In this document: positions 1-8,183 of the stretch, in pieces
How the letters are laid out: each line of letters opens with the position of its first letter
Position numbering within the stretch: position 1 is the stretch's first letter
From: Candidatus Rifleibacteriota bacterium
GTDB lineage: Bacteria; UBP17; UBA6191; JACPRK01
Length of the DNA stretch: 28,479 nt
Assembly: GCA_016213865.1 (NCBI GenBank)
Contig: JACQZL010000174.1
Coordinates: 1 to 28,479 of the forward strand
Direction: 5' to 3'
The notes under the pieces: model-generated
Database searches by the model: none
Seen by the model: the letters and a program-made list of their open reading frames with translations, nothing else
Told to the model about the DNA's origin: nothing
Position numbers and translations under genes: made by a program

Positions 1-2757
1 CAGTACCTGTCGATCCTCAAGTGCGAGGCCCCCGGCGGTTCCACGGCCGGCACTACCACTCAGAAGACGAGCTGGTGGAAGAAGCTCTTCAGCCGCGGCA
101 ACGTTGCAAAGACCGCCCCGGTCGAGGCGCCCGTGACCGAAACGCCGGTCACCGAAACGCCGATGACCGAGACCCGCATCGCCGAGCTTCCCACTGAGGG
201 CGTCGCCTCCGAGACGGCCGCCGGCAAGCCCATCAAGGCGTCTGACGTCAAGGCCCAGATCAAGGACCTGCAGGGCCAGGCCTACTCGCTCCGGACCAAG
301 CTGAAGACGACGGGCAAGTTCGCGAACAACGCCGAGATCTACAAGGCCAGCGAGGCCCAGGGTGCCTCGGGCGATCTGGCGGCCCTGAAGCAGATCAACG
401 ACCAGATCCGGACGCTGCGCGCCAGCAAGACAGGCGCCACGGCCCCTGTCGCCGAGACCCCGGCCGTCAAGACCGAGGGGACCGTCGCCGCGCCCGAGGG
501 CCAGACAGCCGGCCAGAACACGGCTTCCCAGCCGAAGCCCACCGCAAAGGGCAATGCGTTCATGGACTGGCTGACGGGCAAGAACTCCATCGGTGGCAAG
601 GCCTTGGCCGACGCCAAGGCCCAGCAGGCCGGCGAGACTCCGGTTAAGGCTCCCGAGGGTTCGAGCTCCAGCAGCAAGGGCGGCCTCATGGACTGGCTGA
701 CGGGCAAGGGCGGAAACACCGCCAAGCCCACGCAGGCCGAATCGCCCGCCCCGTCGATCTCCGAGCCGACCGGTGGAAAGGCCAATGTCACTGAGGCGAC
801 GGGCAAGCCGGCCGCGAACGTGGCCGAGTCGCCCGCGATGGGCCGAAACGCCAACGTGGCCGAGGCCCCGACCCCGTCGGTGGCCGAGCCGGTCGGCCCG
901 CCCAAGGGTTCGGCGACGATCGCCGAGCTTCCGGTCGAGGCGCCGGGCTCGGCTCCCTCGCCCCAGACCCAGAAGCTCCAGGCCATCGAGACCAAGGTCG
1001 CCAACCTGCGCACGCAGGCCCATGACATTTCCGCCAACCTCGTGAAAGAAGGCTCTTTCACGAACGCGGCCGAGGTGGCCAAGGCGGCCGAGGCCCCGAC
1101 GGCTACGGGCAAGCTCGCCGAGATCCAGAACCTCAACCAGAACATCAAGGCCCTCAACGTCGAGAAGGCCGCGGTGGCTTCGACGCCTCAGGAAGGCACG
1201 GCCGGAGCCCCGGTGAATGCGGCCGCAGGCAAGGGGCTGGCCGAGGTCGCGGGCGCCGCGGGCAGCGAGACCGGCTTCTCCGTCAAGTTCGGCAACAAGG
1301 TCCAGGACCTGGGCCGGATGACCGCCAGCCAGATCGAAGCCGAGACTGGCGGGCTCGTCGGCAAGGAAGCAGCGACGAAGATCGCCGATGCGGCGGCTGC
1401 CAACGGCGGCAAGCTCTCGACGCAGGACCTGGGCAAGCTGGGCCTGACCGACGACGTCGTGGCGACGCTCAAGAAGGGCAACACGGAGGCAGTCAGCTCG
1501 CAGCTCAAGGACGCGCGCGCCAAGGCCGTCGAGAAGTTTGGGGCCGACAGCGAGGTCGTCAAGAAGATCGACAGCAACCTCGAGCAACTCAAGGGCAACC
1601 CCTCCGAGCCGAAGTCCTCCGAGACGCGCTCGGCCGGCTACCAGACGGATGTTCTGACGGCCCGCCAGACCCAGCTCGACGCGGTCAACGCGCAGATCGC
1701 GAAGGTCGAGGGCAAGGGCGGGTTGCTGGCCAAGTTCACGAAGGGTAAGCAGCTCAAGGCGCTGCAGAAGCAGAAGGCCTCGCTCGAACAGGAGATCTCG
1801 CAGCTCAAGTCGGACCCGAAGGCGCTGGAATCGGCCAACCAGGCCTACCAGCAGAAGAACCAGAAGGTCTTCGCCGAGCAGGGCCGGCAGGTTGGCGTCC
1901 TCGAGGCCGAGCTGGCCAAGGTCGATCCCAATTCGCGCTATGGCCGGGCTCTGCAAGAGCGCATTTCGCAGATCAAGTCGACGCCTCCCGAGAGCTTCGC
2001 CAAGCAGGCGACCAACATGTTCCTGATCGCCGCCGGGACCAACATCATGTTGAACCTGGCCCGCCAGATCAAGAACGGCGAGAAGCTCGACCTGGGCGCG
2101 GCGGTCAAGTCAATCGCGACTCCGCAGTTCCTGCTGGGAACGGCCGGCGCGGCGATCGGCGCCTACGCGGGCACCAAGTTCGCGGTCAGCAAGCTGGGCC
2201 TGATCCTGACCACCAAGCTGGGCAGCTTCCTGCCGCCGGTGGGCCGGGTCTTCTTGCAGATGCTGCCGGCCATGGCTGGCGGTGCCCTGGGCAGCACGCT
2301 GCTGGGCGGCGGCTTCAAGAATGCCGACTGGCTCGAGATCGGGGCCGAGACGATCGGCTCGACGCTGGGCACCGCGATCGCAGCCACGATGTTCCCCGGG
2401 TTCGGGCTCTTCGGGCAGATCGGCGCGGGCATGATGGGTGCCGAGGCGGCCAAGTTCGTCCTGAAGATGATCCGCGGCGATCCGAAGTCCGAGGCGGGCA
2501 CGGAGGGCGAGGGCGCCAGCGGCGGTACTCAGACCCCCGAGGCCGACGCCAGCAAGGCGAGCGCGACGATTGCGAACTTCACCGAGAAGGACGTCGAGGA
2601 CGCGTTCCAGGCGATGAGCATCTACTACCAGCGCTACGTGCAGTTCGAGAAGGAAGGCAACTACGGCGACGCGGCAGTGGCGTACGAGAAGTACGCGGCC
2701 CTCAAGGCGCGGCTGGACGCGATGCGTAACGCGAGCTTCGAGGCCCGCGCGAAGTGA
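1..2757 (+). CDS. Glycine-zipper/coiled-coil envelope protein, 5'-partial (unrecognised family)
   Basis: The frame is open from base 1 to TGA 2755-2757, so the true start lies left of the window; the GTG at 133 is only the first in-window start. I do not recognise the family. Visible parts are: a disordered, Pro/Thr/Ala/Glu-rich region with VTETP, VAESP and IAELP-type linkers; three short amphipathic segments (WWKKLFSRG near base 73, MDWLTGK at 562 and again at 688, the latter two encoded by a near-identical 22-base direct repeat); and two related predicted helical hairpins (about 256-430 and 973-1170), apparently an internal duplication. Further coiled coil covers about 1650-1990, a Gly/Ala-rich hydrophobic block about 2020-2480, and a helical Tyr-rich tail about 2575-2740. 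The last two parts match the protein encoded at 5843-7726, so the two are paralogues. An envelope location is inferred from the neighbours; any signal peptide is outside the window. Confidence 0.85.
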   Translation, partial: QYLSILKCEAPGGSTAGTTTQKTSWWKKLFSRGNVAKTAPVEAPVTETPVTETPMTETRIAELPTEGVASETAAGKPIKASDVKAQIKDLQGQAYSLRTKLKTTGKFANNAEIYKASEAQGASGDLAALKQINDQIRTLRASKTGATAPVAETPAVKTEGTVAAPEGQTAGQNTASQPKPTAKGNAFMDWLTGKNSIGGKALADAKAQQAGETPVKAPEGSSSSSKGGLMDWLTGKGGNTAKPTQAESPAPSISEPTGGKANVTEATGKPAANVAESPAMGRNANVAEAPTPSVAEPVGPPKGSATIAELPVEAPGSAPSPQTQKLQAIETKVANLRTQAHDISANLVKEGSFTNAAEVAKAAEAPTATGKLAEIQNLNQNIKALNVEKAAVASTPQEGTAGAPVNAAAGKGLAEVAGAAGSETGFSVKFGNKVQDLGRMTASQIEAETGGLVGKEAATKIADAAAANGGKLSTQDLGKLGLTDDVVATLKKGNTEAVSSQLKDARAKAVEKFGADSEVVKKIDSNLEQLKGNPSEPKSSETRSAGYQTDVLTARQTQLDAVNAQIAKVEGKGGLLAKFTKGKQLKALQKQKASLEQEISQLKSDPKALESANQAYQQKNQKVFAEQGRQVGVLEAELAKVDPNSRYGRALQERISQIKSTPPESFAKQATNMFLIAAGTNIMLNLARQIKNGEKLDLGAAVKSIATPQFLLGTAGAAIGAYAGTKFAVSKLGLILTTKLGSFLPPVGRVFLQMLPAMAGGALGSTLLGGGFKNADWLEIGAETIGSTLGTAIAATMFPGFGLFGQIGAGMMGAEAAKFVLKMIRGDPKSEAGTEGEGASGGTQTPEADASKASATIANFTEKDVEDAFQAMSIYYQRYVQFEKEGNYGDAAVAYEKYAALKARLDAMRNASFEARAK

Positions 2758-2819
2758 GCTGCAGGCCAACCCCGAGCGATAACCAGACAACCAGACCGAA
2801 GGCGAACGAGGAGCGAGTC

Positions 2820-4085
2820 ATGAACGGACACAAGATGACCACGAGCAAGGTCCTGACAGGAGTGCTGGTCCTGGCCTGCATGCTGTTCGCAGCGGCGGCG
2901 CCGGTGTCGGCGCAGTACGGGCGAACCGAGGGCGGGTACGCGGGCACGGCGCTGGGCCTGGCCGGCGGCAGCGCGCTGGGGGCCGCGATCGCGTCGGCCG
3001 CGGGCATCGGCAACCCGTTGCTGGGCGGGGCCATCATGGCGACCTCCGCGCTGGGCGGCGGGTTCCTGGGCGCCAAGCTCGGGAGCGGCGTCGGCAACGA
3101 GATCGACCACGCGTTCACGGCGAACCGAATCTGGTCGATCGTGGGAGGCGTCACCGGCGGGCTGCTGGGCTTCGTGATGATGCCCGGCGGCAGCGTCGTC
3201 TCCAAGGCCCTGGGGGCCGCCATCGGCGCGGCTGTCGGAGGCTGGATCGGCGACAAGCTGGCCGGCAAGGCGAACGTCGACTTCAACCCGCGTTCGGTCG
3301 GAGCGATGATCGGCGGCATCAACGGCGCGCTGCTGGGTGGCCCGTTCGGTGCGGCTGTCGGAGTTCCCCTGGGTTACATCGGCGGCGACCTCTTCGACAA
3401 GTACGTCTTCGTCGACCCCGACACTCGGCTGGCCGACTACTACGACAAGTGGCGTCAGGGCGGGTCCAATCCTCCGACCGGGCCCCGCACGGTGCCCGCG
3501 AACCTCGACCCGAACGTCTACGATCGTGAAGGCTTCGATCGCGAGGGCTACGACTGGACGGGCTACAACCGACACGGCTACGACCGGGAGGGTTACGACC
3601 GCTTGGGTTACAACCAGTACGGCATCGACCGGCAGGGGTTCGACCGTCGTGGGTTCCGGCTGTCGGTCACTGCGACTCCCGGCACGACGGGGACGACCTC
3701 GACAGGCGTGACGACCGGCACGACGGTTCCGTCGGGCTACGATCCCAGCATCTATCGCAACTGGTGGTCGGCGTGGAGCCAGTTGGGCGGACGGTACCCG
3801 GAGCTGGGCCCGGAGCACTGGAACGCGTATCCCGTGGATTCTCGCGTGGCCTACCAGGAACGCTACGTGCAGCGGTACAGCCGCGTCGTGAAGCTGGACG
3901 TGCAAGCGTACTTCCCACCGGGAACGTCGCTGGCAGAGAAGCGAGCGGCCTATCGCGAGGCCATCGAACGGGTCCGGACGATGGCAATGGACAACTCGAC
4001 GCCGATGGAAGTCCGGCAAGCTGCCCTGCAGAAACTCTCGCAGCTCGAGCGTGACCTGGCTGCAACTCTTGGAGAAAATCGCTGA
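2820..4085 (+). CDS. Secreted glycine-zipper protein with YDxxG pentapeptide repeats
   Basis: 421 residues. I chose ATG 2820 because GAGGAG (2808-2813) lies six bases upstream and the protein then begins with a signal peptide (Lys-containing n-region, hydrophobic core, cleavage probably after VSA before Gln-Tyr). Residues about 35-210 are Gly/Ala-rich hydrophobic segments with small-residue spacing (GGSALGAAI, GGGFLGAKLG, AIGAAVGGWIGDK), like glycine-zipper membrane proteins. Residues about 234-279 are about nine tandem five-residue units of the form Y/F-D/N-R-x-G. A Thr/Gly linker follows, then a charged helical C-terminus. The gene starts 62 bases after its upstream neighbour and is probably co-transcribed with it. 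The function is unknown; an outer-membrane or periplasmic structural role is inference. Confidence 0.85.
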   Translation: MNGHKMTTSKVLTGVLVLACMLFAAAAPVSAQYGRTEGGYAGTALGLAGGSALGAAIASAAGIGNPLLGGAIMATSALGGGFLGAKLGSGVGNEIDHAFTANRIWSIVGGVTGGLLGFVMMPGGSVVSKALGAAIGAAVGGWIGDKLAGKANVDFNPRSVGAMIGGINGALLGGPFGAAVGVPLGYIGGDLFDKYVFVDPDTRLADYYDKWRQGGSNPPTGPRTVPANLDPNVYDREGFDREGYDWTGYNRHGYDREGYDRLGYNQYGIDRQGFDRRGFRLSVTATPGTTGTTSTGVTTGTTVPSGYDPSIYRNWWSAWSQLGGRYPELGPEHWNAYPVDSRVAYQERYVQRYSRVVKLDVQAYFPPGTSLAEKRAAYREAIERVRTMAMDNSTPMEVRQAALQKLSQLERDLAATLGENR

Positions 4086-4387
4086 TCGGGGATTGACAGT
4101 CGGCCCTTCATCAGCATGAATTATGGTGCTTCGAGAAACACCGGGACTTGAGCGACAGCGAAGCTGTACCCGGCGGATCGAGAAGCGCGTCGCAGCCCCA
4201 GAAGCGTGACGCGAGCAACTGGCAGAGAATTCGCAAGGACCGGCGCAACTTTTCACGAACAACAGCGTAGTTACTGGTGAACAAAGGCCTTCGGAAGGTC
4301 CGCGGACACCGCAAGTCATGGACCGGACGAAGAGACTTGAAGGAACACCCAAACGCCTGGAGCTGAAGGCGAGGAGGAGGCGGTCGT
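4086..4387 (+). other. Intergenic region, probable leader of the next gene
   Basis: About 300 bases without a convincing gene. A perfect TTGACA (4093-4098) is followed at 17-23 bases by weak -10 candidates (ATGAAT, TATGGT), so a promoter here is possible but not secure. The end holds a strong ribosome-binding site, GAGGAGGAGG (4371-4380), for the ATG at 4388. I saw no terminator with a T run. Confidence 0.35.
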
Positions 4388-5581
4388 ATGAGGTCAATCA
4401 GAATGAGGCAGTGGAGAGCACCCGTTGTACTCTTGCTGCTGGTGGCGTTCCTGGGCAGCTTGCTGCCCGTCGAGTTGGTGGCGCAGTCACGGTATGACGC
4501 GCTGATCCCGGGTGCCGACACGTATCGGACCCCGAACCCGCCCGACGGCGCTGGCCAGGCCCGACTCGGACGCACGCTGGGCGGCGCGGCCGGCATCGCG
4601 GCTGGCAGCTTCGGCGGTGCGGCCCTTGCCGCGGCCGTCATCAAGAGCGCCGGGTTGGCCTCGATGGGACCGATCGTCCCCATCCTCGTGGGAACTGCAA
4701 TCACTGCCGGCGGCGCGTTCCTTGGCGCCAAGGTCCTTTCCAGCCTCGGCCAGGAAGGCGACCGGATGCTGGGCCCGGGCACGACCTGGACGTTGGTCGG
4801 CGCCGTGGCCGGTGCCATCCTTGGCTACGCGCTGATCCCGGCGATGGGCCCGTTCGCGGGTCCGGCGGGCCGCATCATCGCGGCGGGCGTGGCCGGGGTC
4901 GCGGGCGGCATCCTTGCCAAGCTGTTCGCACCCAAGCTGGACAAGCTGGCGACGCCCCGTAACATCTACGCCGGCGCGGGCGCTGTCATCGGCGCCGTGG
5001 GCTTCGGCCCTGTCGGCGCCGTCGCGGGCGCGGCCGGCGGCTATGCGCTGGGCGCCATCTTCAACGACGTCTTCTTCGCCGACAAGTGGTCCAGCCCCGG
5101 CCAGTACGCCAACACGGTGGGCGACGAGTTCGGCCGCCTGAAGAACAAGTTCGACGACTACCGCTACACCATCAGCGACTGGTTCCGCGGTAACTCCAAC
5201 CGGTTCCAGGACCGGATGCAGGACAACTGGAACTACTACGACGGCGACAGCGCGTACTGGGACAACTACCAGGACAGCAATCGCTACGCTCGGGATTACA
5301 TCGGCTACAACCAGGACCGCCTGCCGCAGCAGTACCGGTACGACGACTACGACCAGTACTACCAGCAGCAGTACGGCTACCAGAACCAGAGCCAGTTCGA
5401 CATCGGGATTTCGTACAACTCCCACCGCGGCGGCTCGCTGTCCGAGATGCAGTTCCAGTACAAGCGAGCCTACGACCAGTACCAGATGGATCTGCGGTCC
5501 GGCAACCAGAGCCGGATCCGACAGAGCCAGCAGATGTACGAGCAGGCCTACCAGTCCTACAGGGCCGCGGGCGGCCGGTAG
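4388..5581 (+). CDS. Secreted glycine-zipper protein with Tyr/Gln/Asp-rich C-terminal region
   Basis: 397 residues starting at ATG 4388, seven bases after a GGAGGAGG ribosome-binding site. The signal peptide is residues about 1-33 (Arg-rich n-region, hydrophobic stretch, cleavage near LVA before Gln-Ser). Residues about 55-225 hold several Gly/Ala-rich hydrophobic segments (GGAAGIAAGSFGGAALAAA, TLVGAVAGAILGYALI, GAGAVIGAVGFGPVGAVAG) typical of glycine-zipper proteins. Residues about 235-345 are strikingly rich in Tyr, Asp, Gln, Asn and Arg (YDGDSAYWDNYQDSNRY). The last 45 residues form a helical tail (RAYDQYQMDLRSGN, then YEQAYQSY) resembling the tails of the proteins ending at 2757 and 7726. 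The function is unknown. It belongs to the same run of exported proteins. Confidence 0.85.
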   Translation: MRSIRMRQWRAPVVLLLLVAFLGSLLPVELVAQSRYDALIPGADTYRTPNPPDGAGQARLGRTLGGAAGIAAGSFGGAALAAAVIKSAGLASMGPIVPILVGTAITAGGAFLGAKVLSSLGQEGDRMLGPGTTWTLVGAVAGAILGYALIPAMGPFAGPAGRIIAAGVAGVAGGILAKLFAPKLDKLATPRNIYAGAGAVIGAVGFGPVGAVAGAAGGYALGAIFNDVFFADKWSSPGQYANTVGDEFGRLKNKFDDYRYTISDWFRGNSNRFQDRMQDNWNYYDGDSAYWDNYQDSNRYARDYIGYNQDRLPQQYRYDDYDQYYQQQYGYQNQSQFDIGISYNSHRGGSLSEMQFQYKRAYDQYQMDLRSGNQSRIRQSQQMYEQAYQSYRAAGGR

Positions 5582-5645
5582 TCTCGAACCCATCCAGAGG
5601 AGGCGACGGGCAGCCCGCTCGAGACAGTCCACGACCGCTTGTCTT

Positions 5646-5709
5646 GACCGGCTCTCCGGTCGCCAAGGAGTGCGCAAGGTGCCGGCGAAATTCAGCTCCC
5701 GGCACCTTG
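5646..5709 (+). terminator. Two hairpins between zipper genes
   Basis: GACCGG (5646-5651) pairs with CCGGTC (5656-5661) over a CTCT loop. An 11-base arm at 5675-5685 then pairs perfectly with 5699-5709 over a 13-base loop. Neither has a T run, so factor-independent termination is uncertain. The second stem overlaps the TTGACA of the candidate promoter beside it and could instead be an operator or leader structure. Confidence 0.3.
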
Positions 5710-5735
5710 ACACTATCTGGAACCATCATCATACT
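5707..5735 (+). promoter_or_regulatory. Candidate sigma70-type promoter for the fourth zipper gene
   Basis: TTGACA (5707-5712) is followed after 17 bases by CATACT (5730-5735, four of six matches). A second candidate lies closer to the gene: ATGACA (5769-5774) and TACAAT (5794-5799), 19 bases apart. Either would serve the gene starting at 5837 or 5843. The rest of 5582-5836 shows no gene. Confidence 0.35.
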
Positions 5736-5842
5736 TGCGGTACCCCGGAACCACGGGTTCATGACGACATGACACTGTGACCCGCTTGCAGACTACAATC
5801 AAAGGGATTGGGAGAAGCGAGTACGTGAGGAGGAGAATGGCT

Positions 5843-7726
5843 ATGAGGGACAGGACGCTAATCAGGAGAGTTTCACTCCTTGTGGTGATCGCTTTCGCGA
5901 TGAGCCTGGCAGCGCCCATCGTCGAAGCCCAGACGCAGACCCCGGCTCCCGCTGCGACCAGCGGCCTTGCCGGTGCCGTCAACACTGCCAAGAACACCCT
6001 GGCCAAGCTCTGGGGCGCATGGGCTGCGCGACCGGTGCCTCCGGGCGTTCCCGCCAATTACAAGCCGACTCTCGGCGAGGCCTTCAGCTTCTTCGTCAAG
6101 AATGGCGCCACGCCCCAGCAGGCCGAGATCCTGGCCAACAACGCCCAAGCCTCCGGACACGTCGTTGGCACGCCCATGAGCCCGACGCAGGCGCCGCAAG
6201 GCATCCTGCAGAGGCTCTTCGGGTTCGGCTCCTCGTCCAAGACGCCCGTCGCGGAAACCCCCACCACGCAACAGCCCAACCTGACCAACCGGATCGGCAC
6301 CCAGATCAAGGACGGTTGGAACCGCGTCGTGACGGGCGGCAAGCGCGCGGCTGACACGGTCGTCACGGGCGCCCAGACGGCGGCCTTCACCGTCGGCGAC
6401 AAGTTCGACTTCAACAAGTATTACGAGCTGCCGCTCGGCGACAATACCGCCGTCAAGTTCCGCGGCCAGTGGGAGTCCACCGTCAAGTTCACCGACGGCA
6501 AGTGGGTCATCGACAGCACCTCCAGCACCAGCAAGTGGCCGGCCGGCGTCGTCAAGAGCGGCGACGCGGTTGCCCGCATCGAGGAGCTGGCGGTCGGCAT
6601 GGACCAGGGCAAGGTCACGCAGTCGGGCATGGCCAATGTCGCCGACAAGATCAAGAACTTCGCCACCGGTCTGCGCGATCGGATCTTCGGTTCCAAGTCG
6701 CCCAAGCTCTCGGCCGATCAGGCCCAGGATCTCGGCAAGCTGGAGATCGAAGGCCACCTGATGGAGCAGGCCCGCTCGATCGTCGACGCTCAGAAGGCCA
6801 TCCAGAACCGCATCACCGAGCTGACCACCAAGGCCCAGAACCTGAACAAGCCGGTCCCGAGCGACGAGATCGCCCGCCTGCAGAAGGGCTATGACACGCT
6901 GGAAGCCCAGAAGACGGAGATCGCCAAGCGGCTGGACCGCGCCACCTCGACCCCGACCAAGACGATCCTCAAGGACGCAGCCACGTGGGCCCTCTACTCG
7001 GTGGGTATCACGGCCGGCATCAATGTCATCGGCCAAGTCGTCAACGGCGAGAAGATCGACATCAAGAAGGCCTTCAGCTTCGTGGCCCAGCCCTCGTTCT
7101 GGGGCGGCACCGCCGGCGGCTTCGTCGGCTCGATGTTGTTCCAGACGCTGGCCAGCTCGTTCCTGCCGCCGGGCATGGGCATCTTCTTCAAGGTGCTGCC
7201 CGGGTTCCTCGGCGCTGCCTTCGGCTATCAGATCGGCTCCGGTCTGCTGGGCGGCGGCCCGACCAACTGGGTCCAGACGATCGGCCAGACGCTGGCCTCC
7301 GCCGGCGGCTACGCCCTCGCTTACTCGCTGTTGGGCGGCGCGGCCGCACCCGGGATCGCCCTGGTAGGCGCCTCGATCGCAGCCGGCGCGGTGGCCAACT
7401 TCCTCCTGGGTAAGCTCTTCAACAAGGGTCAGCCCACGGCCGAGGTTGCCGACCTGTCGCAGCCGCTGGTCCCCGCGGCCGAGCCTCCGCCGGTCGAGTT
7501 GGCAACGCCTCCCGCAGCGACCACGATGGCCGAGCCGCCCCCGGCCGCCTCGCAGACGACCGCCAGCCTGGACGGCGCCGCTGCCGCCCAGGAGATGAAG
7601 ACCGCCTACAACGAGTACATCAACATGCTCAAGGAGCGGAAAGTCGCGGATGCCCGCCTGGCCTACGATCGGTACGTGAAGGCCAAGGAGTCCCTCGACA
7701 AGTCGCGCGAGTCCGCGACCCGGTAG
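5843..7726 (+). CDS. Secreted coiled-coil/glycine-zipper protein, paralogue of the gene ending at 2757
   Basis: About 627 residues. Two in-frame ATGs follow GAGGAGGAG (5827-5835): 5837 is very close to it, while 5843 is nine bases from AGGAGG and is preferred. The signal peptide is MRDRTLIRR plus a hydrophobic core, cut near VEA before Gln-Thr. The middle has an amphipathic ILQRLFGFG segment followed by a VAETP linker, a short KFDFNKYYELPLGDN block, and coiled coil at about 6700-6950. A Gly/Ala-rich hydrophobic domain (bases about 6985-7425) follows, then a Pro-rich linker and a helical tail (EMKTAYNEYINML, ARLAYDRYVKAKESL). The hydrophobic domain plus tail lines up with the end of the first gene (shared NGEK-D pattern, SFLPP motif, LGGG-NW spacing). 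The function is unknown. Confidence 0.85.
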   Translation: MRDRTLIRRVSLLVVIAFAMSLAAPIVEAQTQTPAPAATSGLAGAVNTAKNTLAKLWGAWAARPVPPGVPANYKPTLGEAFSFFVKNGATPQQAEILANNAQASGHVVGTPMSPTQAPQGILQRLFGFGSSSKTPVAETPTTQQPNLTNRIGTQIKDGWNRVVTGGKRAADTVVTGAQTAAFTVGDKFDFNKYYELPLGDNTAVKFRGQWESTVKFTDGKWVIDSTSSTSKWPAGVVKSGDAVARIEELAVGMDQGKVTQSGMANVADKIKNFATGLRDRIFGSKSPKLSADQAQDLGKLEIEGHLMEQARSIVDAQKAIQNRITELTTKAQNLNKPVPSDEIARLQKGYDTLEAQKTEIAKRLDRATSTPTKTILKDAATWALYSVGITAGINVIGQVVNGEKIDIKKAFSFVAQPSFWGGTAGGFVGSMLFQTLASSFLPPGMGIFFKVLPGFLGAAFGYQIGSGLLGGGPTNWVQTIGQTLASAGGYALAYSLLGGAAAPGIALVGASIAAGAVANFLLGKLFNKGQPTAEVADLSQPLVPAAEPPPVELATPPAATTMAEPPPAASQTTASLDGAAAAQEMKTAYNEYINMLKERKVADARLAYDRYVKAKESLDKSRESATR

Positions 7727-7977
7727 TTCTCCTCGCACCTTCTCAAACTCCCGATTCTCGGGGGCCAGGCCTCAGGGCCTGGCCCCTTTTTCATGCCGGC
7801 ATCGTGGCGACGAACCGCAGAAGCCCAAGGTCCACGATCCGTGGTTCCATCTCTGGCGTGTTTCTTTGAAGACACTCGACTGGCTCCTACCGTGCAGAAA
7901 GGCGGGCCGCAACCAACGGTTGCGGCCCGCCCCGTGATCAGCATGAGCAGCACTGCAAGCGCGGTCTTGCGTGTCAT
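7663..7977 (-). CDS. Possible small minus-strand protein with hydrophobic N-terminus
   Basis: ATG 7977 on the minus strand is preceded by a near-perfect AAAGGAGGAG ribosome-binding site. It begins MTRKTALAVLLMLITGRAA, a plausible signal sequence. Against it: the frame reads through a 14-bp hairpin (7901-7931), runs across the terminator of the opposite gene and overlaps that gene's end, and the downstream residues look like non-coding translation. It may be a short leader peptide or a decayed small secreted protein. No family was recognised. Confidence 0.25.
   Translation of the reverse strand: MTRKTALAVLLMLITGRAATVGCGPPFCTVGASRVSSKKHARDGTTDRGPWASAVRRHDAGMKKGPGPEAWPPRIGSLRRCEENYRVADSRDLSRDSLAFTYRS
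7761..7791 (+). terminator. Rho-independent terminator of the zipper-protein block
   Basis: GGGGCCAGGCC (7761-7771) pairs perfectly with GGCCTGGCCCC (7776-7786) over a four-base loop and is followed by TTTTT. It lies 34 bases after the stop at 7726. Confidence 0.9.
7901..7931 (-). terminator. Perfect 14-bp hairpin, terminator-like on the minus strand
   Basis: Bases 7901-7914 and 7918-7931 are perfect reverse complements with a three-base loop. Read on the minus strand the stem is followed by TTTC, so it could end a short transcript that begins with the small frame at 7977. The rest of 7792-8113 shows no convincing gene on the plus strand. Confidence 0.35.
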
Positions 7978-8113
7978 CCGTTTCTCCTCCTTTCGTCGAG
8001 TCGAGAATTGTCGGTTCATCCGCATCTATCCGCCGCGTTCCTTATGACGACTCGGGTGCCTCGTCAACAGGCCACCGGCCTGGCAGCAGGCGCACCTGAC
8101 GTGTGTCCGCGAG

Positions 8114-8143
8114 TTGACTCCCTCGAATTCGCGGTGCTACTCT
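8114..8143 (+). promoter_or_regulatory. Candidate promoter of the HU gene
   Basis: TTGACT (8114-8119) is followed after 18 bases by TACTCT (8138-8143), which has an extended -10 TG one base upstream. The start codon is about 40 bases downstream, giving an ordinary leader. Confidence 0.4.
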
Positions 8144-8183
8144 CGCCGTACCCTGTCGTCGTGGACCCGAACGGAGGTTTCGG

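Noticed and set aside
2661..4397. Long minus-strand open frame opposite the YDxxG gene (and similar frames opposite most other genes)
   Set aside because: These are GC-rich mirror frames of well-supported genes, with Arg/Ala/Pro-biased sequence and no motifs or ribosome-binding sites.
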